NCBI RefSeq assembly: GCF_900113335.1 | Contig: NZ_FOOX01000015.1 | Location: 91,121-155,120 of the forward strand | Direction: 5' to 3' | Source: Desulfotruncus arcticus DSM 17038 | Lineage (GTDB): Bacteria > Bacillota > Desulfotomaculia > Desulfotomaculales > Desulfallaceae | DNA: 64,000 nucleotides | Part shown: positions 1 through 9,344 of the stretch, piece after piece | Position numbering within the stretch: position 1 is the first letter of the stretch | Layout: each line of letters begins with the position of its first letter | Notes under the pieces: generated by a model | Databases searched by the model: none | Told to the model about the DNA's origin: nothing | Seen by the model: only the letters and a program-made list of their open reading frames with translations | Made by a program: the position numbers and the translations under genes

Positions 1-35
1 AGAATTAGAGAGAAAATAGTTAGGAGACAAATCAT

Positions 36-356
36 ATGAACATCGCAATCGCCGGGACTGGATATGTTAGTCTTGTTTCCGCCGTTGTGCTGGTTCATGT
101 TGGCCACCATGTCGGCTGTGTGGATGTGGACGAGGCCAAGATTGAACAATTGAAAAAAGGTGTTTGTCCCATTTATGAGCCATCTCTGCCAGAGCTTATG
201 GCGAAAAACCTTTGCCGGCTAACCTTCACCACTGACTATGCCGCCGCCTATTCGGACACGGATGCCATATTTATTGCCGTGGGTACGCCGGAAAAGTTGG
301 ACGGCTCCGCACTAGGAAGCCTAATAGACCACAAATATTATTGGTTAATTAATTGA
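36..356 (+). pseudogene. Truncated UDP-glucose 6-dehydrogenase (5' fragment)
   Basis: This is the N-terminal part of a UDP-glucose 6-dehydrogenase. It closely matches the first ~93 codons of the intact gene at 3464 in both protein and DNA. Similarity stops abruptly after the GTPEKLDGSA segment, near base 310, and about 13 unrelated codons follow before a stop. The NAD-binding motif reads GTGYVSL instead of GTGYVGL, and the catalytic cysteine region is absent, so no enzyme activity is expected. A good ribosome site (AGGAGA) lies 9 bases before the ATG. It is probably a recombination remnant at the edge of the acyltransferase cassette. Confidence 0.9.
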
Positions 357-366
357 AGGAAGTTAT

Positions 367-1863
367 ATGTCATTTACATCATCATCATTTCTGATATTTT
401 TTCCTGTCGTCACGGCGCTGTATTTCATCATTCCTCGTCGCTTTAAACGCACTTGGCTTTTGCTCGCAAGCTATTATTTCTATTCCTCTTGGAATCCGAA
501 ATATTCGATCATGCTTGCTACTGCAACGCTGATTACATATTCGTGCGGCTTACTGCTGGGGCGAGCCGGTAAAAACAATAACGGAAATCAAAAGCTCAGG
601 AAAAAACTATGGTTAGTGATCGGTATTTCGGCCAATGTGTTGATGCTTGCCTTCTTTAAGTATTTTGATTTCGCATTGAACAGCTTATCTGGAATCTTGT
701 CGTTCATTGGCATATCTTTCATAACACCGGAATTTGATATTCTTTTACCGGTCGGCATATCATTTTATACTCTTCAAGCGGTTGGCTATATCATTGACGT
801 TTACAGAGGGGAATCGGCGTCAGAAAAGAATCTGCTCAGCTTTTCGCTTTATATGTCGTTTTTCCCACAGCTGATTTCGGGGCCCATTCCGCGTTCCGGA
901 GTATTACTTAGACAAATATCCGAAAATCGCGATTGCGATTCTTTTGATTATAATCGTGTTAAGCGCGGCTTGCTGCTTATGCTGTGGGGTATATTTCAAA
1001 AGCTTGTGATAGCGGATCGTTTGGGCATTTTGGTCAATCAGGTCTTTGATAATTATGCAAATTATGCCGGATTTGAGATTGTAATTGCGGCGGTATTTTT
1101 CGCCTTTCAGCTATATTGCGATTTCGGCGGTTATTCCAATATAGCAATCGGCGCGGCTGGGGTGCTGGGCTTTAATATACCGGAGAACTTCAAACAGCCG
1201 TATTTTTCGCTGTCTGTTAAAGAATTTTGGCGCAGATGGCACATCTCCCTTTCCACGTGGCTGCGGGATTACCTGTACATACCTCTCGGCGGAAACCGGA
1301 AGGGTAAGCTAAGAAAACATTTCAACACAATGCTTACATTCCTTGTGAGCGGTCTGTGGCACGGAGCGAGCTGGCATTACGTGGCTTGGGGAGGGCTGCA
1401 TGGGCTTTACCTCGTGCTGGAAGATGTCCTAAAGCCTGTCGGGCAGTTTCTCCGTAAACTATTTAAGGTTAATACGGCGTGTTGGTCCTTCCGCTTTTTC
1501 CGTGGGCTTTTGACTTTTGTGCTCGTCGACTTCGCATGGATATTCTTCCGCGCAAACGGCACGCTGACAGCTTTTAGGATTCTGAAAAACATGATATCGG
1601 ACTTCAATCCGTGGATATTCTTTAACGGTTCGATATTCAAGCTTGGTCTGGATCAAAAGGATTTTGTTGTTGTGCTGGTCGCGCTCCTCATCGTCATTAT
1701 TGTCGACTGGATGCACGAAAAAGGTTCCGTGCGTGATAAGCTTGCAAGCCGGAATCTGCCGTTTCGATGGTTAACATATTTTGGCGTTATTTTTGCGATA
1801 CTCATATTCGGCGTTTACGGGCCGGGTTACGATGCCTTATCGTTTTTCTATTTCCAGTTTTAG
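367..1863 (+). CDS. MBOAT-family O-acyltransferase (AlgI/DltB-like)
   Basis: A 498-residue polytopic membrane protein of the membrane-bound O-acyltransferase family, which transfers acyl (usually acetyl) groups onto exported polysaccharides or teichoic acids. The family signatures are present: an FWRRWHISLSTWLRDYLYIP-type block with His292, and SGLWHGASWHY with the presumed catalytic His332. Length is typical of AlgI-like members. The start follows a GGAAG site. The next gene encodes an SGNH-like membrane-anchored protein, the usual partner of these acyltransferases (AlgJ/X, DltD), so the pair probably O-acetylates a glycan made in this cluster. The acyl donor and the acceptor sugar cannot be read from sequence. 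Confidence 0.9.
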   Translation: MSFTSSSFLIFFPVVTALYFIIPRRFKRTWLLLASYYFYSSWNPKYSIMLATATLITYSCGLLLGRAGKNNNGNQKLRKKLWLVIGISANVLMLAFFKYFDFALNSLSGILSFIGISFITPEFDILLPVGISFYTLQAVGYIIDVYRGESASEKNLLSFSLYMSFFPQLISGPIPRSGVLLRQISENRDCDSFDYNRVKRGLLLMLWGIFQKLVIADRLGILVNQVFDNYANYAGFEIVIAAVFFAFQLYCDFGGYSNIAIGAAGVLGFNIPENFKQPYFSLSVKEFWRRWHISLSTWLRDYLYIPLGGNRKGKLRKHFNTMLTFLVSGLWHGASWHYVAWGGLHGLYLVLEDVLKPVGQFLRKLFKVNTACWSFRFFRGLLTFVLVDFAWIFFRANGTLTAFRILKNMISDFNPWIFFNGSIFKLGLDQKDFVVVLVALLIVIIVDWMHEKGSVRDKLASRNLPFRWLTYFGVIFAILIFGVYGPGYDALSFFYFQF

Positions 1864-1878
1864 CGCAGAGGTATAAAC

Positions 1879-2937
1879 ATGAAGAGGGCCATAATGTTAT
1901 TATTCTGTAAATTCATTGCATTTACAGTCATATTTATAGTCTTGTTTACGAGCATTTCCTATATCTTGAGGGATAAAACGAACGCGGAACATATTTATAC
2001 CTTCCGCGAAGAAAGCCCTGATTCTCTGGATGTTTTGTTTCTGGGCTCATCGCATTCCTACCGCTTTATTTCACCGCTTGAATTATGGAATGATTATGGG
2101 ATAGCGTCATACAATCTGGGAACCAGCGAGCAAAGCATACCGCAATCATATTTTGTTCTCAAGCAAGCGCTTGGGACGCAGCAGCCTAAGCTGGTCGTTC
2201 TTGATTTATATCTTATTCGGGCGTCATCTTATGCCATGTCAAACGCGAGAATACATCAAATAAATGACAATATACCGAGAACAAGGGTTTGGTATGAAGC
2301 TGTCTGCTCATTGGTTCCTACGGGTGATAGAGTGCAGTATATCTTTCCCATAGTTGCATTTCATGACAGATGGAAGTCATTATCGGCGCAGGACTTTGCG
2401 AAAATAAAGGATGTAAAAAAAGGCTCCGACTTTAACTATGCAATAAAGGTTTTCGAGCATATTCCGCTTTTGGATTTTGATGAGACTCAAAGCATTCCCG
2501 AGATATCTGCCTTGTATTTGGATAAAATCGTAGAATTATGCAGGGAAAATGATATTGAGCTGCTGCTTTCCGTGATGCCATATCCGGAGTACACCGAGAA
2601 GGAGCAAAAAATATATAATTCAGTTTTTGCTCTCTCAAAAGAAAAAGGTTTACAATATCTATACCTTCTCGATAAATTTGATGAGATTGGCTTGGATTTT
2701 CAAAAGGATTTCTCGGATTCAAACCATGTGAATATTGCTGGTGCGCTAAAAATTACGGATTACATGGGTCGCTATATTAGGAATAATTACGATATTCCCG
2801 ATCGCTCCAAGGACCCGGGTTATACGCAGTGGAATGAACAGTACTTGAAATACCGGAAGGAAATCGCCGACAAAATAGCACGATTGGGAGACGAAACCAA
2901 CGAAGCCGTAATTTATTTCAATGCCGTGCTTTCTTAG
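1879..2937 (+). CDS. SGNH/AlgJ-like membrane-anchored acylation partner
   Basis: A 352-residue protein with one N-terminal membrane anchor (about residues 5-28) and an extracytoplasmic SGNH-type fold. The block I motif is GSSHS at 56-60, with Ser57 or Ser58 as the nucleophile candidate. A DSNH motif at 280-283 matches the C-terminal Asp-x-x-His of the family. It lies 15 bases downstream of the MBOAT gene and is almost certainly cotranscribed. By analogy with AlgJ, AlgX and DltD it would receive or hydrolyse the acyl group outside the membrane and pass it to the polymer. Overall similarity to named members is weak, so the assignment rests on motif plus neighbour. Confidence 0.7.
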   Translation: MKRAIMLLFCKFIAFTVIFIVLFTSISYILRDKTNAEHIYTFREESPDSLDVLFLGSSHSYRFISPLELWNDYGIASYNLGTSEQSIPQSYFVLKQALGTQQPKLVVLDLYLIRASSYAMSNARIHQINDNIPRTRVWYEAVCSLVPTGDRVQYIFPIVAFHDRWKSLSAQDFAKIKDVKKGSDFNYAIKVFEHIPLLDFDETQSIPEISALYLDKIVELCRENDIELLLSVMPYPEYTEKEQKIYNSVFALSKEKGLQYLYLLDKFDEIGLDFQKDFSDSNHVNIAGALKITDYMGRYIRNNYDIPDRSKDPGYTQWNEQYLKYRKEIADKIARLGDETNEAVIYFNAVLS

Positions 2938-2975
2938 TTTTAGCACATAAAATCCCACGCGAAGGGAGCTGCAGG

Positions 2976-3440
2976 ATGCCTGATATAACGCCTAAAGTAT
3001 CGGTCATCATCCCCGTTTATTCGAATAATTCGCTTGACATACTCAAAGAGTACGAAGCGAAGGACAGCCGAATAACGGTATTGTCACAGTAAAACAAATA
3101 CGCCGGTGTTGTCCAGATTCTATCCCGAGGTGGAGCAAAGCTTTATTAATATGGCATTGTCAAATTATCTTTTTAATCTTGAGACAATGAGCTCCGATGA
3201 AGCTTATCAATTGGTGTATAATAAGCTCAAAGACGAAGGAACTGGGTATAGATACTCACGCCGATTATTATTTTTATTCGAAAAACGATTATCGAAAGTA
3301 CAAAAGAACTTCAAGATATCTATAAATCAAAATCTTTCAAGATTGGTTGTGCCATTACTTGGCTACCTCGAAAAATTTGCGGTAGATTCCGTTGCTATAA
3401 AGAAAACGGCACGAAATATACTATCGCCGCTTAAAAGAAA
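2976..3440 (+). pseudogene. Decayed family-2 glycosyltransferase
   Basis: The reading frame opens with a good ribosome site (GAAGGGAG) and encodes PKVSVIIPVYSNN, the classic GT2 start. It then jumps straight to LDILKEYEAKDSRITVLSQ, which in GT2 enzymes lies some 30 residues further on. This implies an internal deletion. A stop codon follows at 3090. GT2-like sequence continues in changing frames: NKYAGV just after the stop, HADYYFYSKNDYRKYKRT near 3255-3310, and a tail resembling the usual GT2 C-terminus (FKIGCAITWLPRKI) near 3320-3370. At least two frameshifts and one deletion make it non-functional. It ends just before the intact dehydrogenase gene. Confidence 0.75.
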
Positions 3441-3463
3441 AGCTTATTGGGAGATAATTGTTT

Positions 3464-4768
3464 ATGAACATCGTAATCGCCGGGACTGGCTATGTTGGTC
3501 TTGTTACAGCCGTTGTACTGGCTCATGTCGGTCACCAGGTTTTTTGTGTGGACGTGGACGGGGCCAAGATTGAACAATTGAAAAAAGGCGTTTGCCCTAT
3601 CCATGAGCCGGCTCTGCCCGAGCTAATGGTGGAAAACCTCTGCCGGCTTACCTTCACCACTGACTATGCAGCCGCCTATTCGGACAAAGATGCCATATTT
3701 ATTGCCGTGGGTACGCCGGAAAAGGTGGATGGCTCTGCTAATCTGTCATATGTTTATGCTGTTGCCGAACAGATTGCTGCCTCCGTTACCAGTGACTGCG
3801 TAGTGGTAGTGAAATCCACCGTGCCCATCGGCACGAATGAAAAAGTAGAACAGCATCTGAAAAAGCATTTGAAGCGTGATGTCACCATCGAGGTGGTTTC
3901 CAATCCGGAGTTTTTGTCTCAGGGCACCGCAATAAAGGACATGCTTCACGGCAGCCGTATCGTGGTGGGTACAGAGTCGGAATCTGCCCGTCGGGTGATG
4001 GCAAGCATCTATGAAAATCTGGAGCAGCCCGTTATATTCACCGACCGCCGCAGTGCGGAGATGATCAAGTACGCCTCCAATGACTTTTTGGCCTTGAAAA
4101 TCTCCTACATTAACGAGATTGCTAATCTCTGTGAGGTGCTGGGGGCAAATGTGGTGGATGTGGCCCGGGGCATGGGCATGGATCCCCGCATTGGGGACAA
4201 GTTCCTGCGGGCCGGTATCGGTTATGGTGGCTCCTGCTTCCCAAAGGATACAAAGGCGCTCCACTGGCTGGGCAACTTCCATGATCACGAATTGAAGACG
4301 GTAAAAGCAGCTATTGAGGTCAACGAAAACCAAAAGCTGCGTCTCATCAAAAAGGCGCGTAAGTATTACAGTAGTTTTGAGGGACTTACAGTCGCGGTGC
4401 TTGGCCTGACCTTCAAGCCCGGTACGGATGATCTGCGCGAGGCGCCGTCTTTGACCAATATCCCCATCCTGCTGGATAACGGAGCTAAGGTCAAAGCATA
4501 TGACCCCTACGGCGTGGAGCAATTTAAAAGGAAAGTCAGCGGTGATATTATGTATTGCACCACCCCTGAAGAGACTTTAAAAGATGCTGATATTTGCTTT
4601 ATCCTTACTGAATGGCCGGAAGTGATGGAACTGCAGCCTGTTCATTTTCTCGCTATGAAGCGACCAATCATTTTAGATGGACGAAACTGTTATGATCCGG
4701 GAATTATGGAAGGCTATCCTCTGGTTTATGATTCCATTGGGAGAACGGCAGTATCTAATCTGGACTAA
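3464..4768 (+). CDS. ugd: UDP-glucose 6-dehydrogenase
   Basis: Oxidises UDP-glucose to UDP-glucuronate with two NAD+ per turnover, in the cytoplasm, supplying uronic acid for capsule-type glycans. The 434-residue protein has the Rossmann motif GTGYVGL at its start, a central helical dimer domain, and the catalytic Cys258 in GYGGSCFPKD. The C-terminal domain carries GLTFKPGTDDLREAP. I chose the ATG at 3464, which has GGGAG upstream at a proper distance, rather than a TTG two codons earlier. It is the intact partner of the truncated copy at the window start. Substrate choice (UDP-Glc against UDP-GlcNAc) follows from closest family resemblance and is fairly secure. Confidence 0.95.
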   Translation: MNIVIAGTGYVGLVTAVVLAHVGHQVFCVDVDGAKIEQLKKGVCPIHEPALPELMVENLCRLTFTTDYAAAYSDKDAIFIAVGTPEKVDGSANLSYVYAVAEQIAASVTSDCVVVVKSTVPIGTNEKVEQHLKKHLKRDVTIEVVSNPEFLSQGTAIKDMLHGSRIVVGTESESARRVMASIYENLEQPVIFTDRRSAEMIKYASNDFLALKISYINEIANLCEVLGANVVDVARGMGMDPRIGDKFLRAGIGYGGSCFPKDTKALHWLGNFHDHELKTVKAAIEVNENQKLRLIKKARKYYSSFEGLTVAVLGLTFKPGTDDLREAPSLTNIPILLDNGAKVKAYDPYGVEQFKRKVSGDIMYCTTPEETLKDADICFILTEWPEVMELQPVHFLAMKRPIILDGRNCYDPGIMEGYPLVYDSIGRTAVSNLD

Positions 4769-4863
4769 ATAAATGGGATCAGGTAAATGCATTTAAGCTT
4801 GTTTTTTTTAAAATGAAAAATCCGGCAATTTTAACTATGGAAGGTAATTTGGAAGGAGTTTAG

Positions 4864-5766
4864 ATGAGTTTTTCCATAAAAATCTATGTATCCTGCCATA
4901 AAGACTCATATGTTTCTACCCATGCTATGTTATTTCCTATCCAAGTAGGGGCGGTGTTGTCTAAATCGCGTTTTGGTAGTATGCTGTATGACGACACGGG
5001 CGATAATATTTCATTCAAAAATCGCAGCTATTGTGAACTTACCGCCCAATACTGGGCGTGGAAAAACGAAGAGGCGGATTTTTTCGGCTTTTTTCATTAC
5101 CGCCGATATCTAGCTTTTGTGAAGAAAAGCCTCGTGGATTGTTGTGCAATGCCCAAGAAACTGCCGTTTGCGTATAAAATCTATAAGTTACCGGATGAAA
5201 TTACTTTGGAAAAACTCGGATATAATACCGAAACCATGAGTAATATCATCAGTAGCTATGATGTGATTTCGCCTATAGCAGAAGAAATGTATGTATCTGT
5301 TTATAACCACTATCAAGACACCGAATTTCATGATGCTTTAGATTTGGATTTGGTACTTGAAATAATTGGCGAAAAATATCCCGAATTTCAAGATGCCGCA
5401 CAGGAGTATATGAACAGTACCAAACACTATTTTGGCAATATTTATATAATGAGAAAAGAGATTTTTCATAGCTACTGTAAGTGGCTTTTTAAAATTCTGG
5501 AGACATTTGATAGCCGAAAGGATTTTTCCAAATATAGTGGAAAAGCTTATCGTGTAGACGGCTATTTGGGCGAGCGGCTTTTTGGTATCTATTACACATG
5601 GCTAAAAAAACAACCGCATGTTAGTTGGGCTGAATTGCCCCGTGCCCATTTTGAAGCGTTTCCGGGGGAAACGGATAATTTCTCTGTAATGAAGCGAATT
5701 AATACCTTTTTCCCTCCGGGTACACGCAGACGTGCCTGGATCAAAAAACTAAAAACATTTAATTAA
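4864..5766 (+). CDS. DUF4422 family glycosyltransferase
   Basis: A 300-residue protein with the DUF4422 pattern throughout: KIYVSCHKD at the N-terminus, the HAMLFPIQVGA segment, DDTGDNISFKN, the ELTAQYWAWKN block and GFFHYRRYL. Such proteins are found in capsular and exopolysaccharide clusters and are considered glycosyltransferases. Some members have been linked to galactofuranose or galactose transfer, but no donor can be assigned here. A GGAAGGAG site precedes the ATG. It sits directly ahead of UDP-galactopyranose mutase and probably shares its transcript, which suggests a role in assembling the same polymer. Confidence 0.85.
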   Translation: MSFSIKIYVSCHKDSYVSTHAMLFPIQVGAVLSKSRFGSMLYDDTGDNISFKNRSYCELTAQYWAWKNEEADFFGFFHYRRYLAFVKKSLVDCCAMPKKLPFAYKIYKLPDEITLEKLGYNTETMSNIISSYDVISPIAEEMYVSVYNHYQDTEFHDALDLDLVLEIIGEKYPEFQDAAQEYMNSTKHYFGNIYIMRKEIFHSYCKWLFKILETFDSRKDFSKYSGKAYRVDGYLGERLFGIYYTWLKKQPHVSWAELPRAHFEAFPGETDNFSVMKRINTFFPPGTRRRAWIKKLKTFN

Positions 5767-5780
5767 GGAATTAATAGGTA

Positions 5781-6884
5781 ATGAAATACGATTATCTTAT
5801 TGTCGGTGCAGGTTTGTTCGGTTCCGTTTTCGCCTATGAGGCCAACAAGCGGGGCAAATATTGCCTTGTGATTGATAAGCGCAGCCACATTGGCGGTAAC
5901 ATATATTGTGAATCCGTAGATGGTATCAATGTGCACAAATACGGAGCGCACATCTTCCATACCAGCAATAAAGCAGTTTGGCAGTATATCAATCAGTTTG
6001 CGGAATTCAACAATTACATTAATTCTCCAGTTGCTATTTATAAAGATGAATTATATAATTTACCTTTCAATATGAATACCTTCATTAAAATGTGGGGTAT
6101 CAAAACTCCGGCTCAGGCCAAAGCAAAAATTAAAGAACAAATTCGTGAGCTAAATATCGTCGAGCCTTCGAATTTGGAGGAACAGGCCTTATCACTCGTC
6201 GGCAGAGATGTTTATGAGAAGTTGGTCAAGGGGTATACTGAAAAACAATGGGGACGTTCCTGTACAAAGCTTCCTTCTTTTATTATTAAAAGGCTTCCTT
6301 TGCGCTTTACCTATGACAATAATTATTTTAACGACCGTTATCAAGGCATCCCAATGGGAGGATATACACCTATTATTGAAAAAATGCTTTCCGGAATTGA
6401 GGTGCGGCTTAATACGGATTATTTTGATTATATCAAGTCTGAAAAAGATTGCGCTAAAAAAACCGTATTTACCGGCATGATTGACGCTTTCTTCGGTTAT
6501 AATTTAGGCTATCTCGAATACCGGTCCTTGCGTTTTGAGCATGAACGGTTGGATTGCGACAATTATCAGGGCAACGCCGTTGTCAATTATACAGAGCGTG
6601 AGGTACCATATACCAGAATTATCGAGCATAAGCATTTTGAATTTGGCAAGCAACCCTCAACTGTAATTTCAAAAGAGTATCCTTCTGAATGGAAACCCGG
6701 TGATGAACCGTATTATCCGGTCAATGATGAAAAAAATAATGGGTTATATGACCGGTATGCAAAACTTGCTGAATCCCAAAGCGATGTGATCTTCGGAGGA
6801 AGGTTGGGTAGTTATCGGTATTACGATATGGATAAGGTGATTGACGCAGCACTTAAAGCCGTTGCTCTTGAGTTTGGTAATTAA
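5781..6884 (+). CDS. glf: UDP-galactopyranose mutase
   Basis: Flavoenzyme that converts UDP-galactopyranose to UDP-galactofuranose, the activated donor for galactofuranose residues. The 367-residue length matches bacterial Glf. The FAD-binding motif VGAGLFGSVFAYEA stands at the start, followed by GGNIY, the KYGAHIFHTSN block, and YTEKQWGR in the substrate lid region. The C-terminal GRLGSYRYYDMD segment is typical. The start has an AAGGAA site. The stop is followed at once by the galactofuranosyltransferase gene, and the order glf, GlfT2-like, ABC exporter makes the pathway assignment strong. Confidence 0.95.
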   Translation: MKYDYLIVGAGLFGSVFAYEANKRGKYCLVIDKRSHIGGNIYCESVDGINVHKYGAHIFHTSNKAVWQYINQFAEFNNYINSPVAIYKDELYNLPFNMNTFIKMWGIKTPAQAKAKIKEQIRELNIVEPSNLEEQALSLVGRDVYEKLVKGYTEKQWGRSCTKLPSFIIKRLPLRFTYDNNYFNDRYQGIPMGGYTPIIEKMLSGIEVRLNTDYFDYIKSEKDCAKKTVFTGMIDAFFGYNLGYLEYRSLRFEHERLDCDNYQGNAVVNYTEREVPYTRIIEHKHFEFGKQPSTVISKEYPSEWKPGDEPYYPVNDEKNNGLYDRYAKLAESQSDVIFGGRLGSYRYYDMDKVIDAALKAVALEFGN

Positions 6885-6914
6885 TTGTCGTTTGTACACG
6901 ATGGAGACAGAAGT

Positions 6915-8543
6915 ATGGAATTATTTCGTTTTATATTGCCACAATCAAATATTTGCAGCGAAACAGAACTGTATTTTAGGACGGTGCCGGCTTCAGTTTC
7001 TGATAACAGCGTTATTTTTGATGAACAGTCCCGGATAATTAAACTTAAGCAGGGCGCGAGGATCTCCTTTGACACCTATTTCAATTGTTTTTCTTATTCG
7101 AAATATTTGAGGTATACCTGGGTGGATTGCGTTGGAATCTCTTTATCGCTTAAGGGAAAATTCTTGGTGAGGTTGGTAGCGGCAAGACTGGAGGAAAATG
7201 GCCAGTCGAGCGAGGTTCTGCAAGAACATTTAGTACAGTTTATTGAAACAGATGAATTCAAATTCACTCAAAGTTTTGCATCAGATAATACCGAGGGAAT
7301 TTATTATATTGAATTGACAGCTTTATCCGATGAAGCTGTTTTTTGCGGTGGGCATTATTTTGCTGATGAAATAGAACATAAACATAAAGTAAATCCTATT
7401 AAGGTTGCTTTTGTGATCTGTACCTATAAGCGTGAGGACTTCGTCTATCGTAATATCAGAACTGTAAACAATTATATATTTGATAACCCACATTCTTCTG
7501 TTAAAAACGACATGAGTTTTTTCATTGTGGATAACGGGCACACTATTGATTCAGTCCAAATAGAGAGTAGATTTATAAAAGTATTTAAGAATAAAAATTA
7601 TGGCGGCAGTGGCGGATTCACCCGTGGCATTATCGAGGTTTATAAGCGGAGAGTTAAATATACCCATGTCTTGTTAATGGATGACGATATCTTGTTCGAG
7701 GGAGAAGTACTTGTAAAAACGGTAAACTTTTTAAAAGTAGTAAAAAACGAGCATCTTGATACTTGCATAGGTGCTGGTATGATGAGAGAGGACTTGCCTT
7801 ATATCCAACATGAAGCAGGAGCGCTTTGGAAAGGGATGCATGTAAAAAGTATAAAAACAGAGTTGGACTTACGTTTAAGAGAAAAGTTGGTGTTTAATGA
7901 ACATGAGGAATTCATAAATTACAGTGGCTGGTGGTATATGTGCATTCCACTTAGCCTTATTAATGATAAAAATTTTCCACTCCCGCTCTTTATCAAAATA
8001 GACGATATTGAATATGGCATCCGCCTGTCCAAGAAAATTATCCTTATGAACGGAATCGGGATATGGCATGAACACTTTGACTTGAAATACAGTGCGTATC
8101 TGGAGTATTATATCAAGCGGAACGAAACTATACTCACCGCAATCCATTTCCCTCAATTTGGAGCGCTCGCCAGTATTAAAAAGTTGTTGTTTGCTATTGG
8201 TAAGCAGCATTTGAAAAGAAAATACTCAGCACACTACTTTTTGTTTCGTGCCTATGATGACTTTCTTAAAGGTATTGATTTCCTGCTCCAAACAGACGAG
8301 GAGAAACTAAACGCACAGTTAATACAGCGGAGTAATGAACCCTCCCATGATGGATCAATTGTTTATTTCCCGATTATGCTCATCAGCAGCGGTTTTCGAT
8401 TTCTTATAATGTCGATCAAACTGTTGCATGGGTATCAAAAGGCGGCCAAAATATACCGGAAACGGATGGGAGAAGTTACCTCGCTTGATTTTTGGTGCCG
8501 TCATTTAGATATTGAGGAGAATTACTGTGTTAAAAAGATTTAG
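6915..8543 (+). CDS. GlfT2-like galactofuranosyltransferase
   Basis: A 542-residue GT2 enzyme that would polymerise galactofuranose from UDP-Galf onto a lipid-linked acceptor at the inner membrane face. As in mycobacterial GlfT2, an N-terminal beta-rich domain (about 1-160) precedes a GT-A domain. The domain has VICTYKRED, the metal-binding triad Asp256-Asp257-Asp258 in LLMDDDILFEG, a Trp339-Trp340 pair in SGWWYM, Asp363-Asp364 in FIKIDDIEYGIR, and His385 in GIWHEHF. These match the catalytic set known for GlfT2. I chose the ATG at 6915, which has GGAGAC 8 bases upstream, over an in-frame TTG at 6885 abutting the glf stop. Confidence 0.88.
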   Translation: MELFRFILPQSNICSETELYFRTVPASVSDNSVIFDEQSRIIKLKQGARISFDTYFNCFSYSKYLRYTWVDCVGISLSLKGKFLVRLVAARLEENGQSSEVLQEHLVQFIETDEFKFTQSFASDNTEGIYYIELTALSDEAVFCGGHYFADEIEHKHKVNPIKVAFVICTYKREDFVYRNIRTVNNYIFDNPHSSVKNDMSFFIVDNGHTIDSVQIESRFIKVFKNKNYGGSGGFTRGIIEVYKRRVKYTHVLLMDDDILFEGEVLVKTVNFLKVVKNEHLDTCIGAGMMREDLPYIQHEAGALWKGMHVKSIKTELDLRLREKLVFNEHEEFINYSGWWYMCIPLSLINDKNFPLPLFIKIDDIEYGIRLSKKIILMNGIGIWHEHFDLKYSAYLEYYIKRNETILTAIHFPQFGALASIKKLLFAIGKQHLKRKYSAHYFLFRAYDDFLKGIDFLLQTDEEKLNAQLIQRSNEPSHDGSIVYFPIMLISSGFRFLIMSIKLLHGYQKAAKIYRKRMGEVTSLDFWCRHLDIEENYCVKKI

Positions 8544-9333
8544 AAATGGTTTTGGAGTTTTTTCGCTAATGGAAAAACTGAAAAGGCATGGATTTCTGTT
8601 TGAGGAACTTGTAAAAAGGGATTTTAAAAAAAAATATAAGAGAACGGTTTTGGGAATTCTGTGGAGTATGCTTGCCCCGCTGCTGACACTCTTGGTGATG
8701 GCTATTGTATTTACCGAGTTTTTCGGCAGAACTACACCGCACTATATAATCTATATGTTTGCCGGAAACTTGATATTTTTTTACTATCGGGACGCAACCA
8801 GCGGAGGAATGACGGCTCTTGTAACTAATTCTTCAATTTTTACCAAGGTAAATGTACCAAAGTATTTATTTGTGTTTTCCAAAAATGTATCTTCTTTAAT
8901 TAATTTTGCTCTTACTCTAGTTATATTTTTCTTCTTTGTAGCGATTGATGGCATACCTTTTAGCTGGAAATTCTTCATGTTGATTTATCCTATTGTTTGT
9001 TTGCTCATTTTCAACATTGGAGTAGGTCTAATTTTATCGGCATTATTTGTTATTTTTAAAGATATTCAGTATCTATACGATGTATTTTCGACCATGTTAA
9101 TGTATTTATCGGCCATATTTTATACCATTGATTCCTATTCACTAACAATGCAGTATCTTTTTTATTTAAACCCTATTTTTGTGTATATTACTTATTTCAG
9201 AACAATTGTTATTGACAATACGGTTCCATCACTTAGTTACCATTTGCTTTGTGCATTTTACGCCTTGGCGGTAATGGTTATCGGCGGTGTTATCTATAAA
9301 AAATACAATTACAAATTTCTATATTATGTTTAA
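8527..9333 (+). CDS. wzm: O-antigen/teichoic-acid type ABC transporter permease
   Basis: A membrane subunit (268 residues, about six membrane segments) of the ABC-2 polysaccharide exporter family. It flips completed lipid-linked glycan across the membrane together with the ATPase encoded next. The N-terminal VKRDFKKKYKRTVLGILWSM segment is characteristic of Wzm/TagG proteins. The chosen GTG start has AGGAG seven bases upstream, and this site lies inside the end of the galactofuranosyltransferase gene, so the two genes overlap by 17 bases and are probably translationally coupled. Context points to export of a galactofuranose polymer. Confidence 0.9.
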   Translation: MLKRFRNGFGVFSLMEKLKRHGFLFEELVKRDFKKKYKRTVLGILWSMLAPLLTLLVMAIVFTEFFGRTTPHYIIYMFAGNLIFFYYRDATSGGMTALVTNSSIFTKVNVPKYLFVFSKNVSSLINFALTLVIFFFFVAIDGIPFSWKFFMLIYPIVCLLIFNIGVGLILSALFVIFKDIQYLYDVFSTMLMYLSAIFYTIDSYSLTMQYLFYLNPIFVYITYFRTIVIDNTVPSLSYHLLCAFYALAVMVIGGVIYKKYNYKFLYYV

Positions 9334-9344
9334 GAGGGACTACT

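Noticed and set aside
3746..4522. 258-codon reverse-strand frame over the UDP-glucose dehydrogenase gene
   Set aside because: It lies wholly within the intact ugd gene and has no recognisable domain.
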